A DNA stretch of 13,706 nucleotides, from the NCBI GenBank assembly GCA_964647395.1, contig CAZYHR010000087.1:1-13706 (forward strand). The letters are read 5' to 3'. A program made the translations under genes and the position numbers. The DNA comes from Phosphoribacter sp964647395. GTDB taxonomy: Bacteria > Actinomycetota > Actinomycetes > Actinomycetales > Dermatophilaceae. The notes beneath the pieces were generated by a model that ran no database searches, was not told where the DNA came from, and saw only the letters and a list, made by a program, of their open reading frames with translations. Positions 6,253-12,079 of the stretch are shown here, piece by piece. The stretch's first letter is position 1; each line of letters opens with the position of its first letter.

Positions 6253-7257
6253 ATGATCGACTTCGCCGTCGGCCGGCCGCCGGAGCCCGCCCCGCTGCTG
6301 CTGCGCGGCCGGCGCTTCGACGCCGCCCGGCCCGCGGTCATGGCGATCGTCAACCGCACCCGAGACTCGTTCTTCGCCGGCAACCGGCACGCCGACCCGG
6401 ACCGGGCGATGGCCGCGGTCGCGGCCGCGGTCGCCCTGGGTGCCGACATCGTCGACGTCGGCGGCGTGCGGGCGGGGTCCGAGGGCGAGGACGTCACGGC
6501 CGGGATGGAGCTCGAGCGGGTGGTGCCGTTCCTGGCGCGGGTGCGCGCGGCATACCCCGAGCTCCTGCTGTCCCTGGACACCTGGCGGGCCGAGGTCGCC
6601 CGGGAGGCGGCCGGCCTGGTCGACCTGGTCAACGACACGTGGGCCGGCTACGACCCCGACCTGCTGGCCGCCGCCGTCGAGATCGGGGCCGGCTACGTCG
6701 TGTCGCACACCGGGGGGCGCCCGCCGCGCACCGACCCGGTCGACGTCACCTACGGACCCGACGAGCTCGACGTGGTGCGCGACGTCGTGGCCACCCTGCG
6801 CTCCGGCGCGGCTCGCGCCGTCGCGGCCGGTATGCCGCCCGAGCGGGTCCTCGTCGACCCCACCCTGGACTTCGGCAAGACGACGACCCACTCGCTGCGG
6901 GTGTTGCGGCATACGGCCGACGTCGTCGCGCTGGGCTTCCCGGTGCTGCAGGCGCTGTCGCGCAAGGACTTCGTCGGCGAGACGCTGGACCTGCCGGCCG
7001 ACGACCGGCTCGAGGGCACGCTCGCCGCGACGGCGGTGGCCGGGTGGCTGGGGGCGACGGTCTTCCGGGCGCACGATGTACGGGCGACCCGACGGGTCGT
7101 CGACATGGTCGCTGCGATCCGTGGCGACCGGCCACCGGCTGTCTCGGAGCGTGGGATCGGGCCGTCGAGTCGTGAGATCGACGGGGCGCACGGGGGGATG
7201 CCGGGCCACCGGGCGCTGGGCCCGGCCGGTGACCGGTCGGATGCTACTGGCCGGTAG
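6253..7257 (+). CDS. folP2: Dihydropteroate synthase paralogue FolP2
   Basis: 334 residues with the pterin-binding TIM-barrel layout. Motifs in order: MAIVNRTRDSF (30-40), ADIVDVGGVRAGSE (64-77), LLSLDTW (105-111), LVNDTWAG (125-132), RVLVDPTLDFGKT (198-210), VLQALSRKDFVGE (231-243) and FRAHDVRATRRVV (271-283). The MAIVNRT start instead of MGILNVTPDSF and the loss of the usual Pro (TRDSF) mark the FolP2 branch, not the folate enzyme FolP1. Mycobacterial FolP2 has been reported not to show dihydropteroate synthase activity, so its reaction is open. The last 40 or so residues (after AAIRGD) form an extra low-complexity tail. The ATG at 6253 fits a leaderless start; the longer in-frame opening upstream lacks codon support. 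It stands alone, without other folate genes. Confidence 0.9.
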   Translation: MIDFAVGRPPEPAPLLLRGRRFDAARPAVMAIVNRTRDSFFAGNRHADPDRAMAAVAAAVALGADIVDVGGVRAGSEGEDVTAGMELERVVPFLARVRAAYPELLLSLDTWRAEVAREAAGLVDLVNDTWAGYDPDLLAAAVEIGAGYVVSHTGGRPPRTDPVDVTYGPDELDVVRDVVATLRSGAARAVAAGMPPERVLVDPTLDFGKTTTHSLRVLRHTADVVALGFPVLQALSRKDFVGETLDLPADDRLEGTLAATAVAGWLGATVFRAHDVRATRRVVDMVAAIRGDRPPAVSERGIGPSSREIDGAHGGMPGHRALGPAGDRSDATGR

Positions 7258-7300
7258 GGGTAAATGTCCGGTGAACTCGTGCCTCACGTGGCCCGGATGA

Positions 7301-7477
7301 TGCTAACGTCGGCGCCGGTTGCAGTTGCAGTTCCTCGCAGGACGGACACCAGCCCTCACCCCTGGCGGGTGTGGGCTGCGGTTTCTCACCCCGGCTGGTC
7401 CGGGGCGTGGGGTCGGCATCAGCACCGGGGTCCGAGAGGTTCGGGCTCCAGTGTCCAGTAAAGAGAGAGTTGTCCCC
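7301..7477 (+). promoter_or_regulatory. Promoter and long structured 5' leader of the cold-shock gene
   Basis: An extended -10 (TGCTAACGT, 7301-7309) would give a leader of about 160 nt. It can fold CAGCCCTCACCCC against GGGTGTGGGCTG (about 7350-7377, one mismatch) and CCCCGG against CCGGGG (about 7390-7407). The ribosome binding site is AGAGAGAG (about 7461-7468). Long foldable leaders control cspA translation by temperature in enterobacteria; the same role here is inference. Confidence 0.45.
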
Positions 7478-7681
7478 ATGGCACAGGGAACCGTCAAGTG
7501 GTTCAACGCTGAGAAGGGCTTCGGGTTCATCGCCCAAGACGGCGGTGGCCCCGACGTCTTCGTCCACTACTCGGCGATCCAGTCGCAGGGCTACCGCACG
7601 CTCGAGGAGGCCCAGCGGGTCGAGTTCGAGGTCACCCAGAGCCCCAAGGGGCCGCAGGCCGACCAGGTGCGCCCTATCTGA
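7478..7681 (+). CDS. cspA: Cold-shock protein (CspA family)
   Basis: 67 residues, a single cold-shock domain of standard length. RNP1 is KGFGFIAQDG (about 14-23), RNP2 is VFVHYSAI (about 28-35), and the N-terminal GTVKWFNAEKG is classic. It binds single-stranded RNA and DNA and acts as an RNA chaperone or antiterminator in the cytoplasm. The ATG at 7478 is the only sensible start, nine bases after AGAGAGAG. It is monocistronic: it has its own leader promoter and is followed by a strong terminator 26 bp after the stop codon. Confidence 0.97.
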   Translation: MAQGTVKWFNAEKGFGFIAQDGGGPDVFVHYSAIQSQGYRTLEEAQRVEFEVTQSPKGPQADQVRPI

Positions 7682-7707
7682 GCGTGAGCAGCTGACCAGT
7701 CAGCTCG

Positions 7708-7738
7708 AGCCCCCCGGGATGCGGTGTCCGGGGGGCTT
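7708..7738 (+). terminator. Terminator after the cold-shock gene
   Basis: AGCCCCCCGG (7708-7717), a ten-base loop, CCGGGGGGCT (7728-7737), then TCGCCTTT. A separate small palindrome AGCTGAC-CA-GTCAGCT sits between the stop codon and this hairpin (7690-7705). Confidence 0.85.
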
Positions 7739-7749
7739 CGCCTTTCCGG

Positions 7750-7755
7750 TAGCCT
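7750..7755 (+). promoter_or_regulatory. Possible -10 of tRNA-Ser(GCT)
   Basis: TAGCCT (TANNNT) 20 bp before the mature tRNA. The matching -35 would fall in the right arm of the cold-shock terminator and is not recognisable. Confidence 0.35.
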
Positions 7756-7775
7756 TGTCCGGCTGCCAGGCACCA

Positions 7776-7865
7776 GGAGGCGTCGCATAGTGGCCTAGTG
7801 CGCCCGCCTGCTAAGCGGGTTGGGGATAAAACCCCTCGCGGGTTCAAATCCCGCCGCCTCCGCCA
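7776..7865 (+). tRNA. tRNA-Ser, anticodon GCT, CCA encoded
   Basis: Acceptor GGAGGCG (7776-7782) pairs with CGCCTCC (7855-7861); discriminator G7862 is followed by encoded CCA (7863-7865). Anticodon loop CTGCTAA on stem CCCGC/GCGGG gives GCT, reading AGC/AGU. A long variable arm identifies class II serine tRNA. It shares an 18-nt D-arm stretch (GCATAGTGGCCTAGTGCG) with the tRNA-Ser(TGA) 3.9 kb upstream. Its last 22 bases are antisense to the end of the histidine kinase reading frame. Confidence 0.96.
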
Positions 7866-9334
7866 GACCCCGAAGGGCACCGTCCGGCCGGACGGTGCCC
7901 TTCGCCCGGGGCGGGCAGCAGCACGGCGAAGGTCGTGTCGCCCGGACGGCTGCTCAGTTCGACGCTGCCGCCGTGCGCGCCGGCGACGGCGGCGACGATC
8001 GACAGGCCGAGACCGGTGGAGCCGCCGGCTCGGGTGCGGGCCGTGTCGCCCCGGGCGAAACGCTGGAAGACGTTGCCCTGCAACGACTCCGGCACGCCAG
8101 GTCCGTTGTCGTGCACGGCCAGCCGGACCGCGCCGACCTCCTGCGCGATCGAGGTCCGCACGACGGTGCCCGGCAGGGTGTGGACCCGGGCGTTGGCCAG
8201 CAGGTTGGCGACGATCTGGTGCAGCCGGGCGCCGTCACCGCGCACGACGACCGGCTCGTCGGGCAGGTCGAGCTCCCACCGGTGCTCCGGTGAGGCGGCG
8301 TGCGCATCCGACACGGCGTTGACGACCAGCTCGGACAGGTCGACCGGCTCCGTCTCGAGCTCGCGGCCCGCGTCGAGCCGGGCCAGCAGCAGCAGGTCCT
8401 CGACCAGCGTCGTCATCCGCTGGGCCTCCGACTCGACCCGGCCGAGGGCGTGCTGCACCCCCTGCGGCACCGGCTCGGTCTCGCGCCTGGTCAGCTCGGC
8501 GTAGCCGCGGATCGAGGCCAGCGGCGTGCGCAGCTCGTGCGAGGCGTCGGCGACGAACTGACGCACCCGCTGCTCGCTGCGGTGCCGCGCGGTGAGCGCC
8601 TCGTCGATGTGGTCGAGCATCTCGTTGAGCGCCAGCCCGACCTTGCCGACCTCGGTCCGCGGATCGGTGTATGCCGCGGGCACCCGCTCGGCGAGCGCCA
8701 CCTGGCCCGAGGCCAGGTGCAGCTCGGAGACCCGCGAGGCGGTGTCGGCGACCTCGGTGAGCGGCTTGAGGTTGCGGCGCACCAGCCACCAGCCGGCACC
8801 GGCCACGGCGACCAGTCCGAGCAGTCCCGCGACCAGGGCCGTGGTCATCGCGTTGGTGATGGTGCCGGCTTGGCGCACCCGGGGCAGCCCGACGACGTAG
8901 ACGCTGGACCCCACCGTCGCGGCCATGACCCGATAGTCGCCGAGGGCCCCGCCGAGGTCGATGTTGCTGGGGTCGCGGCCGATCCCCGCCGAGAGCAGGC
9001 GGGTGGTCTGCTCGGCGGTCACCGGCTGGGTGCCCCGCAGCCGCAGGGTCACGCCGTCGACGACCCGCAGCGCGATGCCGCTGTCCCCCGGGCCGCGCCG
9101 GTTGTCGCCGACCGGCGGCCCGACCTCCTGCTCGTCGTCGCCGCCGGGGCCGCCGGTCAGCCGGGTCAGCGACAGCCGCAGCTGGTCGTCGATCTGGCCG
9201 GTGAGGAAGCGGTCGAGGGTCATCACGGACGCCGCGCCGGTGACGGCGGTGATGACGGTGAACAGCACGAGCATGGAGGCCACGAGCTTGGCCCGCAGCG
9301 TCCACGTCGACGGGGAGCGCCAGCCACGCGGCAT
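7844..9334 (-). CDS. Two-component sensor histidine kinase (HAMP, HisKA, HATPase)
   Basis: 496 residues. TM1 at about 17-37, an extracytoplasmic domain of about 120 residues (40-155), TM2 at about 162-184, HAMP at about 185-245, and a HisKA dimerisation domain with the phosphorylated His266 in FVADASHELRTPLASIRGY. The ATPase has an N box LHQIVANLLANARVH (371-385), G1 DNGPGVP (409-415), the F box FQRFARGD and G2 GGSTGLGLSIV (437-447). It senses an unknown envelope signal and phosphorylates the adjacent regulator. The ATG at 9334 follows GGGAG and lies inside a GGTATGCCGC copy, 13 bp after the regulator stop codon. Its C-terminal 25 residues are odd: they are encoded by a 34-bp palindrome and by the antisense of the tRNA-Ser(GCT) 3' end, giving a Gly-rich tail. 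An older stop codon may have been lost. Confidence 0.93.
   Translation of the reverse strand: MPRGWRSPSTWTLRAKLVASMLVLFTVITAVTGAASVMTLDRFLTGQIDDQLRLSLTRLTGGPGGDDEQEVGPPVGDNRRGPGDSGIALRVVDGVTLRLRGTQPVTAEQTTRLLSAGIGRDPSNIDLGGALGDYRVMAATVGSSVYVVGLPRVRQAGTITNAMTTALVAGLLGLVAVAGAGWWLVRRNLKPLTEVADTASRVSELHLASGQVALAERVPAAYTDPRTEVGKVGLALNEMLDHIDEALTARHRSEQRVRQFVADASHELRTPLASIRGYAELTRRETEPVPQGVQHALGRVESEAQRMTTLVEDLLLLARLDAGRELETEPVDLSELVVNAVSDAHAASPEHRWELDLPDEPVVVRGDGARLHQIVANLLANARVHTLPGTVVRTSIAQEVGAVRLAVHDNGPGVPESLQGNVFQRFARGDTARTRAGGSTGLGLSIVAAVAGAHGGSVELSSRPGDTTFAVLLPAPGEGHRPAGRCPSGSGGGGGI
7871..7904. terminator. 34-bp perfect palindrome between tRNA-Ser(GCT) and the histidine kinase
   Basis: CGAAGGGCACCGTCCGG is followed directly by its exact complement, a 17-bp stem that would fold with a small loop. 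It is placed to terminate the tRNA transcript and, on the other strand, the kinase mRNA, although the kinase frame continues through it to a stop at 7844-7846. U-tracts are absent on both sides. Confidence 0.75.
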
Positions 9335-9347
9335 ACCGGGGCTCCCG

Positions 9348-10082
9348 TCAGGAGGCGGGCTTGAGGACGTAGCCGACCCCGCGCATGGTGTGGATCATCG
9401 GCTCGCGGCCGACGTCGATCTTCTTGCGCAGATAGGAGATGTAGAGCTCGACGACGTTGGCCTGGCCGCCGAAGTCGTAGTTCCACACCCGGTCCAGGAT
9501 CTGCGCCTTGGACAGCACCCGGCGGGGGTTGCGCATGAGATAGCGCAGTAGCTCGAACTCGGTGGCGGTCAACGAGATCGAGTCGCCGCCCCGGGTCACC
9601 TCGTGCGAGTCCTCGTCGAGGGTGAGGTCGCCGACGACGAGCCGCGAGTCGTCCTCGGCCTGGGCGAGCAGCACGGTGCGGCGCATCAGCGCGCGCAGCC
9701 GCGCGACGACCTCCTCGAGCGAGAAGGGCTTGGTGACGTAGTCGTCGCCGCCGGCGGTGAGCCCGGCGATGCGGTCCTCGACGGCGTCGCGGGCGGTGAG
9801 GAACAGCACCGGGATGCGCTCGTTGTGCTCGCGCATCCGGCGCAGCACCTCGAGCCCGTCCATGTCGGGCAGCATGATGTCCAGCGCGACCGCGTCGGGC
9901 TCGAACTCGCGGGCGGCGCGCACCGCCGCCATGCCGGTGCCGGCGGCCTTGACCTCCCAGCCCTCGTAGCGCAGCGCCATGGCCAGCAGCTCGGTGAGGT
10001 TGGGTTCGTCGTCCACGACGAGCACACGGGGTGCGCTGCCGTCGGGACGCTCGAGCTTGGTGGGGGCGGTCGGGGTGCTCAT
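9348..10082 (-). CDS. OmpR/PhoB-type response regulator
   Basis: 244 residues. Receiver domain at about 18-135: acidic pair Asp24/Asp25 in LVVDDEPNLTE, phosphorylated Asp68 in AVALDIMLPDMDG, Thr96 in LFLTARD and Lys118 in YVTKPFSLEE. A winged-helix DNA-binding domain follows at about 148-242, with ISLTATEFELLRYLMRN, VLSKAQILDRVWNYDF, VVELYISYLRKKID and the wing HTMRGVGYVLK. It acts in the cytoplasm on promoters not seen here and possibly on its own. The ATG at 10082 follows AGGAGAG about ten bases upstream. The kinase gene starts 13 bp after its stop, so the two form an operon. It resembles the TrcR/TcrX-like regulators of mycobacteria, but the exact orthologue cannot be assigned. Confidence 0.95.
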   Translation of the reverse strand: MSTPTAPTKLERPDGSAPRVLVVDDEPNLTELLAMALRYEGWEVKAAGTGMAAVRAAREFEPDAVALDIMLPDMDGLEVLRRMREHNERIPVLFLTARDAVEDRIAGLTAGGDDYVTKPFSLEEVVARLRALMRRTVLLAQAEDDSRLVVGDLTLDEDSHEVTRGGDSISLTATEFELLRYLMRNPRRVLSKAQILDRVWNYDFGGQANVVELYISYLRKKIDVGREPMIHTMRGVGYVLKPAS

Positions 10083-10085
10083 GCC

Positions 10086-10161
10086 GAGACTCTCCTGCTG
10101 CCACGTGAGGACCGGTTGTGGGGTTGCTGTGACGAACCTGTGAGTCTCAGTGTGGCAGCAG
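10086..10161. promoter_or_regulatory. Inverted repeats upstream of the response regulator
   Basis: CTGCTGCCAC (10095-10104) has its exact complement GTGGCAGCAG at 10152-10161, and GAGACTC (10086-10092) has its complement GAGTCTC at 10142-10148. They are arranged in the same order on both sides, so they do not nest into one hairpin and look more like protein-binding sites. This is the whole upstream region of the operon, and autoregulation is possible. Confidence 0.4.
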
Positions 10162-10243
10162 ACCCGGGGTCATCGCTGCGCGGGTGGCAGCTCGCGGTGA
10201 TAGCGCCGCGATCCGCTGCCCGCGGCTGCGCCGATCAGCAGCG

Positions 10244-11260
10244 TCACCCGGCGTCGGCCGGCAGCTTCTGCATGGAGACGCCCCGCTCGAGCACCCGGTA
10301 GCCGAGCCGCTCGTTGACCGCGATCATGTGCGCGTTGGACTCGGCGTTGCCGGTGGTGATGTGCTCGACCTGCGGCTCGGCCTCGCGCAGCCAGCGGATC
10401 ATCTCGGCCTTGAGCCACAGGCCCAGCCGGTGGCCGCGGTGGTCGTGCAGCACCGAGGTGTCGTGCTGGTCGCCCACGTGCGGGCGGGTCGAGTCGACGG
10501 TGACGACCGTGTGCCCGGCCAGCTCGCCGGTGGCCCGGTGGCGCGCGACGACCCGATAGAGCCGGTGGCCGGCGTCGAGTTGGCCCTGCTCGTAGGTGCG
10601 CAGCCGCTCGGCGTCGAAGACCTCGTCGTCGTAGTCGAGGTCGTCCAGCGGGGCGTCGTTGATCGCGGCGACCATCGTCACCGCCGCGTTGACGAGGTCC
10701 TCGGGGGTGCGCCCGTAGATCCGCAGCAACTCGTAGTCGGTCGCGTGGGCGGCCGCCTCCTCGAAGGCCGCCTCGATCTGTTGCGGGTCGACCTCCTGCA
10801 GGTATTGGCGACGGGTGACGTGCGCCGACTTGGCGGCATACCCGTGGGCGGCCGCGAAGGCGAGGTTGGCCTCGGTGTCCATGCCCCACGAGCCGAGCTT
10901 GGTGCGACCGATCTCGTGGATGCGCTCCTCGAGGAAGCGCAGCATCCGGGTGCCGTAACCCTGGCGCCGCTCGGCCGGCGCGACGACGACGCTGAGCCAG
11001 CCCGCGTCGAGGTTGTCGCGGCTGGGCAGGTTGTAGTCGCCGTAGACGACCAGCCGGCCGTCCACCCGCCCGACGAACGGCACGTCCGGGTCGCCGTCCC
11101 AGCCGGTCGTGTAGTAGAGGCGCAGCGCGTCGGCCGTCTCGCTGTCGCGCCAGGGGGCGTCGAAGGCATCGCGGGCGGCGAGGAAGGCGGCGACCTGGTC
11201 GACCAGCGCGTCATCCGCCGGGTCGACCGGTGTTATCTCGAGCTGGTCAGCAGAGTCCAC
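10244..11260 (-). CDS. Tandem-domain GNAT-family N-acetyltransferase
   Basis: 338 residues with two GNAT folds in one chain. The first acetyl-CoA loop is VVVAPAERRQGYGTRML (91-107), the usual RxxGxG/A pyrophosphate-binding motif. The second domain carries VLHDHRGHRLGLWLKAEM (270-287) and the closing TGNAESNAHMIAVNERLGYR (303-322). The middle (about 155-220) is an acidic linker with helical character. It transfers an acetyl group from acetyl-CoA to an amine; the substrate cannot be read from the sequence. The tandem layout recalls MshD of mycothiol synthesis, but such two-domain GNATs are common in actinobacteria and no mycothiol gene adjoins. The start is a GTG at 11260 without a clear ribosome binding site, so it is the least certain part. 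It is divergent from the PH-domain gene and ends 161 bp before the regulator. Confidence 0.85.
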   Translation of the reverse strand: MDSADQLEITPVDPADDALVDQVAAFLAARDAFDAPWRDSETADALRLYYTTGWDGDPDVPFVGRVDGRLVVYGDYNLPSRDNLDAGWLSVVVAPAERRQGYGTRMLRFLEERIHEIGRTKLGSWGMDTEANLAFAAAHGYAAKSAHVTRRQYLQEVDPQQIEAAFEEAAAHATDYELLRIYGRTPEDLVNAAVTMVAAINDAPLDDLDYDDEVFDAERLRTYEQGQLDAGHRLYRVVARHRATGELAGHTVVTVDSTRPHVGDQHDTSVLHDHRGHRLGLWLKAEMIRWLREAEPQVEHITTGNAESNAHMIAVNERLGYRVLERGVSMQKLPADAG

Positions 11261-11277
11261 GCGGACAGACTGCCCCC

Positions 11278-11287
11278 GGTATGCCGC
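11278..11287 (+). repeat. GGTATGCCGC signal-like decamer (intergenic copy of a dispersed family)
   Basis: One of nine exact copies of GGTATGCCGC or its complement; this one lies between two divergent genes. The others are at 2379-2388, 5147-5156, 5413-5422, 6547-6556, 6829-6838, 9328-9337, 10833-10842 and 12047-12056. Near copies that keep the core GTATGCC are at 4467-4476, 6906-6915, 8668-8677, 12033-12042 and 12975-12984. The remainder of the 168-bp gap (11261-11428) shows only the -10 of the following gene. Confidence 0.8.
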
Positions 11288-11414
11288 CCGCCGCCACTCG
11301 TTTTCAGGCGCGGCCCGAGGGTCGTCGGCCCCCGGACGCTCGGCGAACCTCGAAACCTTCGGCCGGCGCCCACCATCGATCCGAAAGCCCGATGCCCAGG
11401 GCCCGGCGCCCGCC

Positions 11415-11420
11415 TACCCT
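11415..11420 (+). promoter_or_regulatory. -10 element for probable leaderless PH-domain gene
   Basis: TACCCT (TANNNT) ends eight bases before the GTG start at 11429, which lacks a Shine-Dalgarno sequence. The same arrangement is seen before folP2. Confidence 0.45.
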
Positions 11421-11428
11421 GGCATCCC

Positions 11429-11992
11429 GTGACCCATCCCCAGGACGCGCCCCGCGACCTCGACGTGCCGCTGCTCGCGGGCGAGCGGGTGCTGTGGACC
11501 GGCGGTCCCGACCCGGCGAAGCTCTTCGAGCCCGCTGATGTCTTCATCGTGCCGTTCAGCGTCGCGTGGGGCGGTTTCGCGATCTTCTGGATGGTCATGG
11601 CCCTGTCCATGGGCGCCCCGCTGCCCTTCGCGATGTTCGGGCTGCCCTTCGTCGTGCTGGGCCTGCATCTCATGGTGGGCCGGTTCTTCGTGCGCCGCTG
11701 GCAGCGCCGGCGGACGACCTATGTCCTCACCGACCGGCGGGCCCTGGTGATCCGTGGCGGCACGGTGCACGCCGAGCCGGCGGGCAACGGCCCCAGCCGG
11801 ATCCGGGCCAGCGGCGACGGCCGGCACCTCAGCGTGGAGTTCGACTCCGCGAGGGCCGGCACGGTGCTGGTCGGCCGCTGGCGGATCGAGACCGACGAGC
11901 GCACGCCGGGGGTCGCCTTCGAGGCGGTCGCCGACGTGGCCGGGCTGCGCGCCGCCCTGGCCCGGTCCGCGGCGAGCCCGCAGGACCGGTGA
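11429..11992 (+). CDS. Two-TM membrane protein with bacterial PH-like domain
   Basis: 187 residues. A short polar N-terminus carries LLAGERVLWTGGPDP (15-29), the pattern that opens bacterial PH (bPH) proteins. Two adjacent hydrophobic segments follow (about 39-60 and 62-83), then basic RRWQRRR and RTTYVLTDRRALVIRGG (95-111), which is the family hallmark Y-x-L-T-x-R-R. The rest is beta-rich and ends in a helix (DVAGLRAALARSA). It is probably an inner-membrane protein with a cytoplasmic PH-like domain; no precise function is known for the family. The GTG at 11429 is chosen because of the -10 eight bases upstream and the loss of codon quality before it. It is monocistronic and converges on pckG through a shared terminator. 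Confidence 0.8.
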   Translation: MTHPQDAPRDLDVPLLAGERVLWTGGPDPAKLFEPADVFIVPFSVAWGGFAIFWMVMALSMGAPLPFAMFGLPFVVLGLHLMVGRFFVRRWQRRRTTYVLTDRRALVIRGGTVHAEPAGNGPSRIRASGDGRHLSVEFDSARAGTVLVGRWRIETDERTPGVAFEAVADVAGLRAALARSAASPQDR

Positions 11993-12016
11993 CCACGCCC
12001 GGACGAGGGTGGCCGG

Positions 12017-12068
12017 CACGCGGACGGGCCCCGCGGCATACGGGAAGGTATGCCGCGGGGCCCGCGTG
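12017..12068. terminator. Bidirectional terminator between the PH-domain gene and pckG
   Basis: GGGCCCCGCGGCATAC (12026-12041), loop GGGAAG, GTATGCCGCGGGGCCC (12048-12063): 16 perfect pairs, extended by CACGC/GCGTG beyond a four-base bulge. It lies between two convergent stop codons (11992 and 12080). The top of the stem is an inverted pair of the dispersed GTATGCCGC sequence. Confidence 0.9.
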
Positions 12069-12079
12069 GTGCCGACCGG

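Noticed and set aside
6163..7287. 374-codon frame antisense to folP2
   Set aside because: Composition is Arg/Asp/Val/His-rich shadow sequence; folP2 motifs are on the other strand.
3916..7865. Mobile island between tRNA genes
   Set aside because: No integrase, transposase or att duplication beyond normal tRNA similarity; it holds ordinary chromosomal genes such as folP2 and csp.
8300..9364. 354-codon plus-strand frame over the histidine kinase
   Set aside because: Repetitive shadow composition and no recognisable domain; the kinase motifs on the minus strand are complete.
10244..11260. Naming the tandem GNAT as mycothiol synthase MshD
   Set aside because: Layout agrees, but two-domain GNATs are common, and I cannot identify MshD-specific residues or a supporting neighbour.
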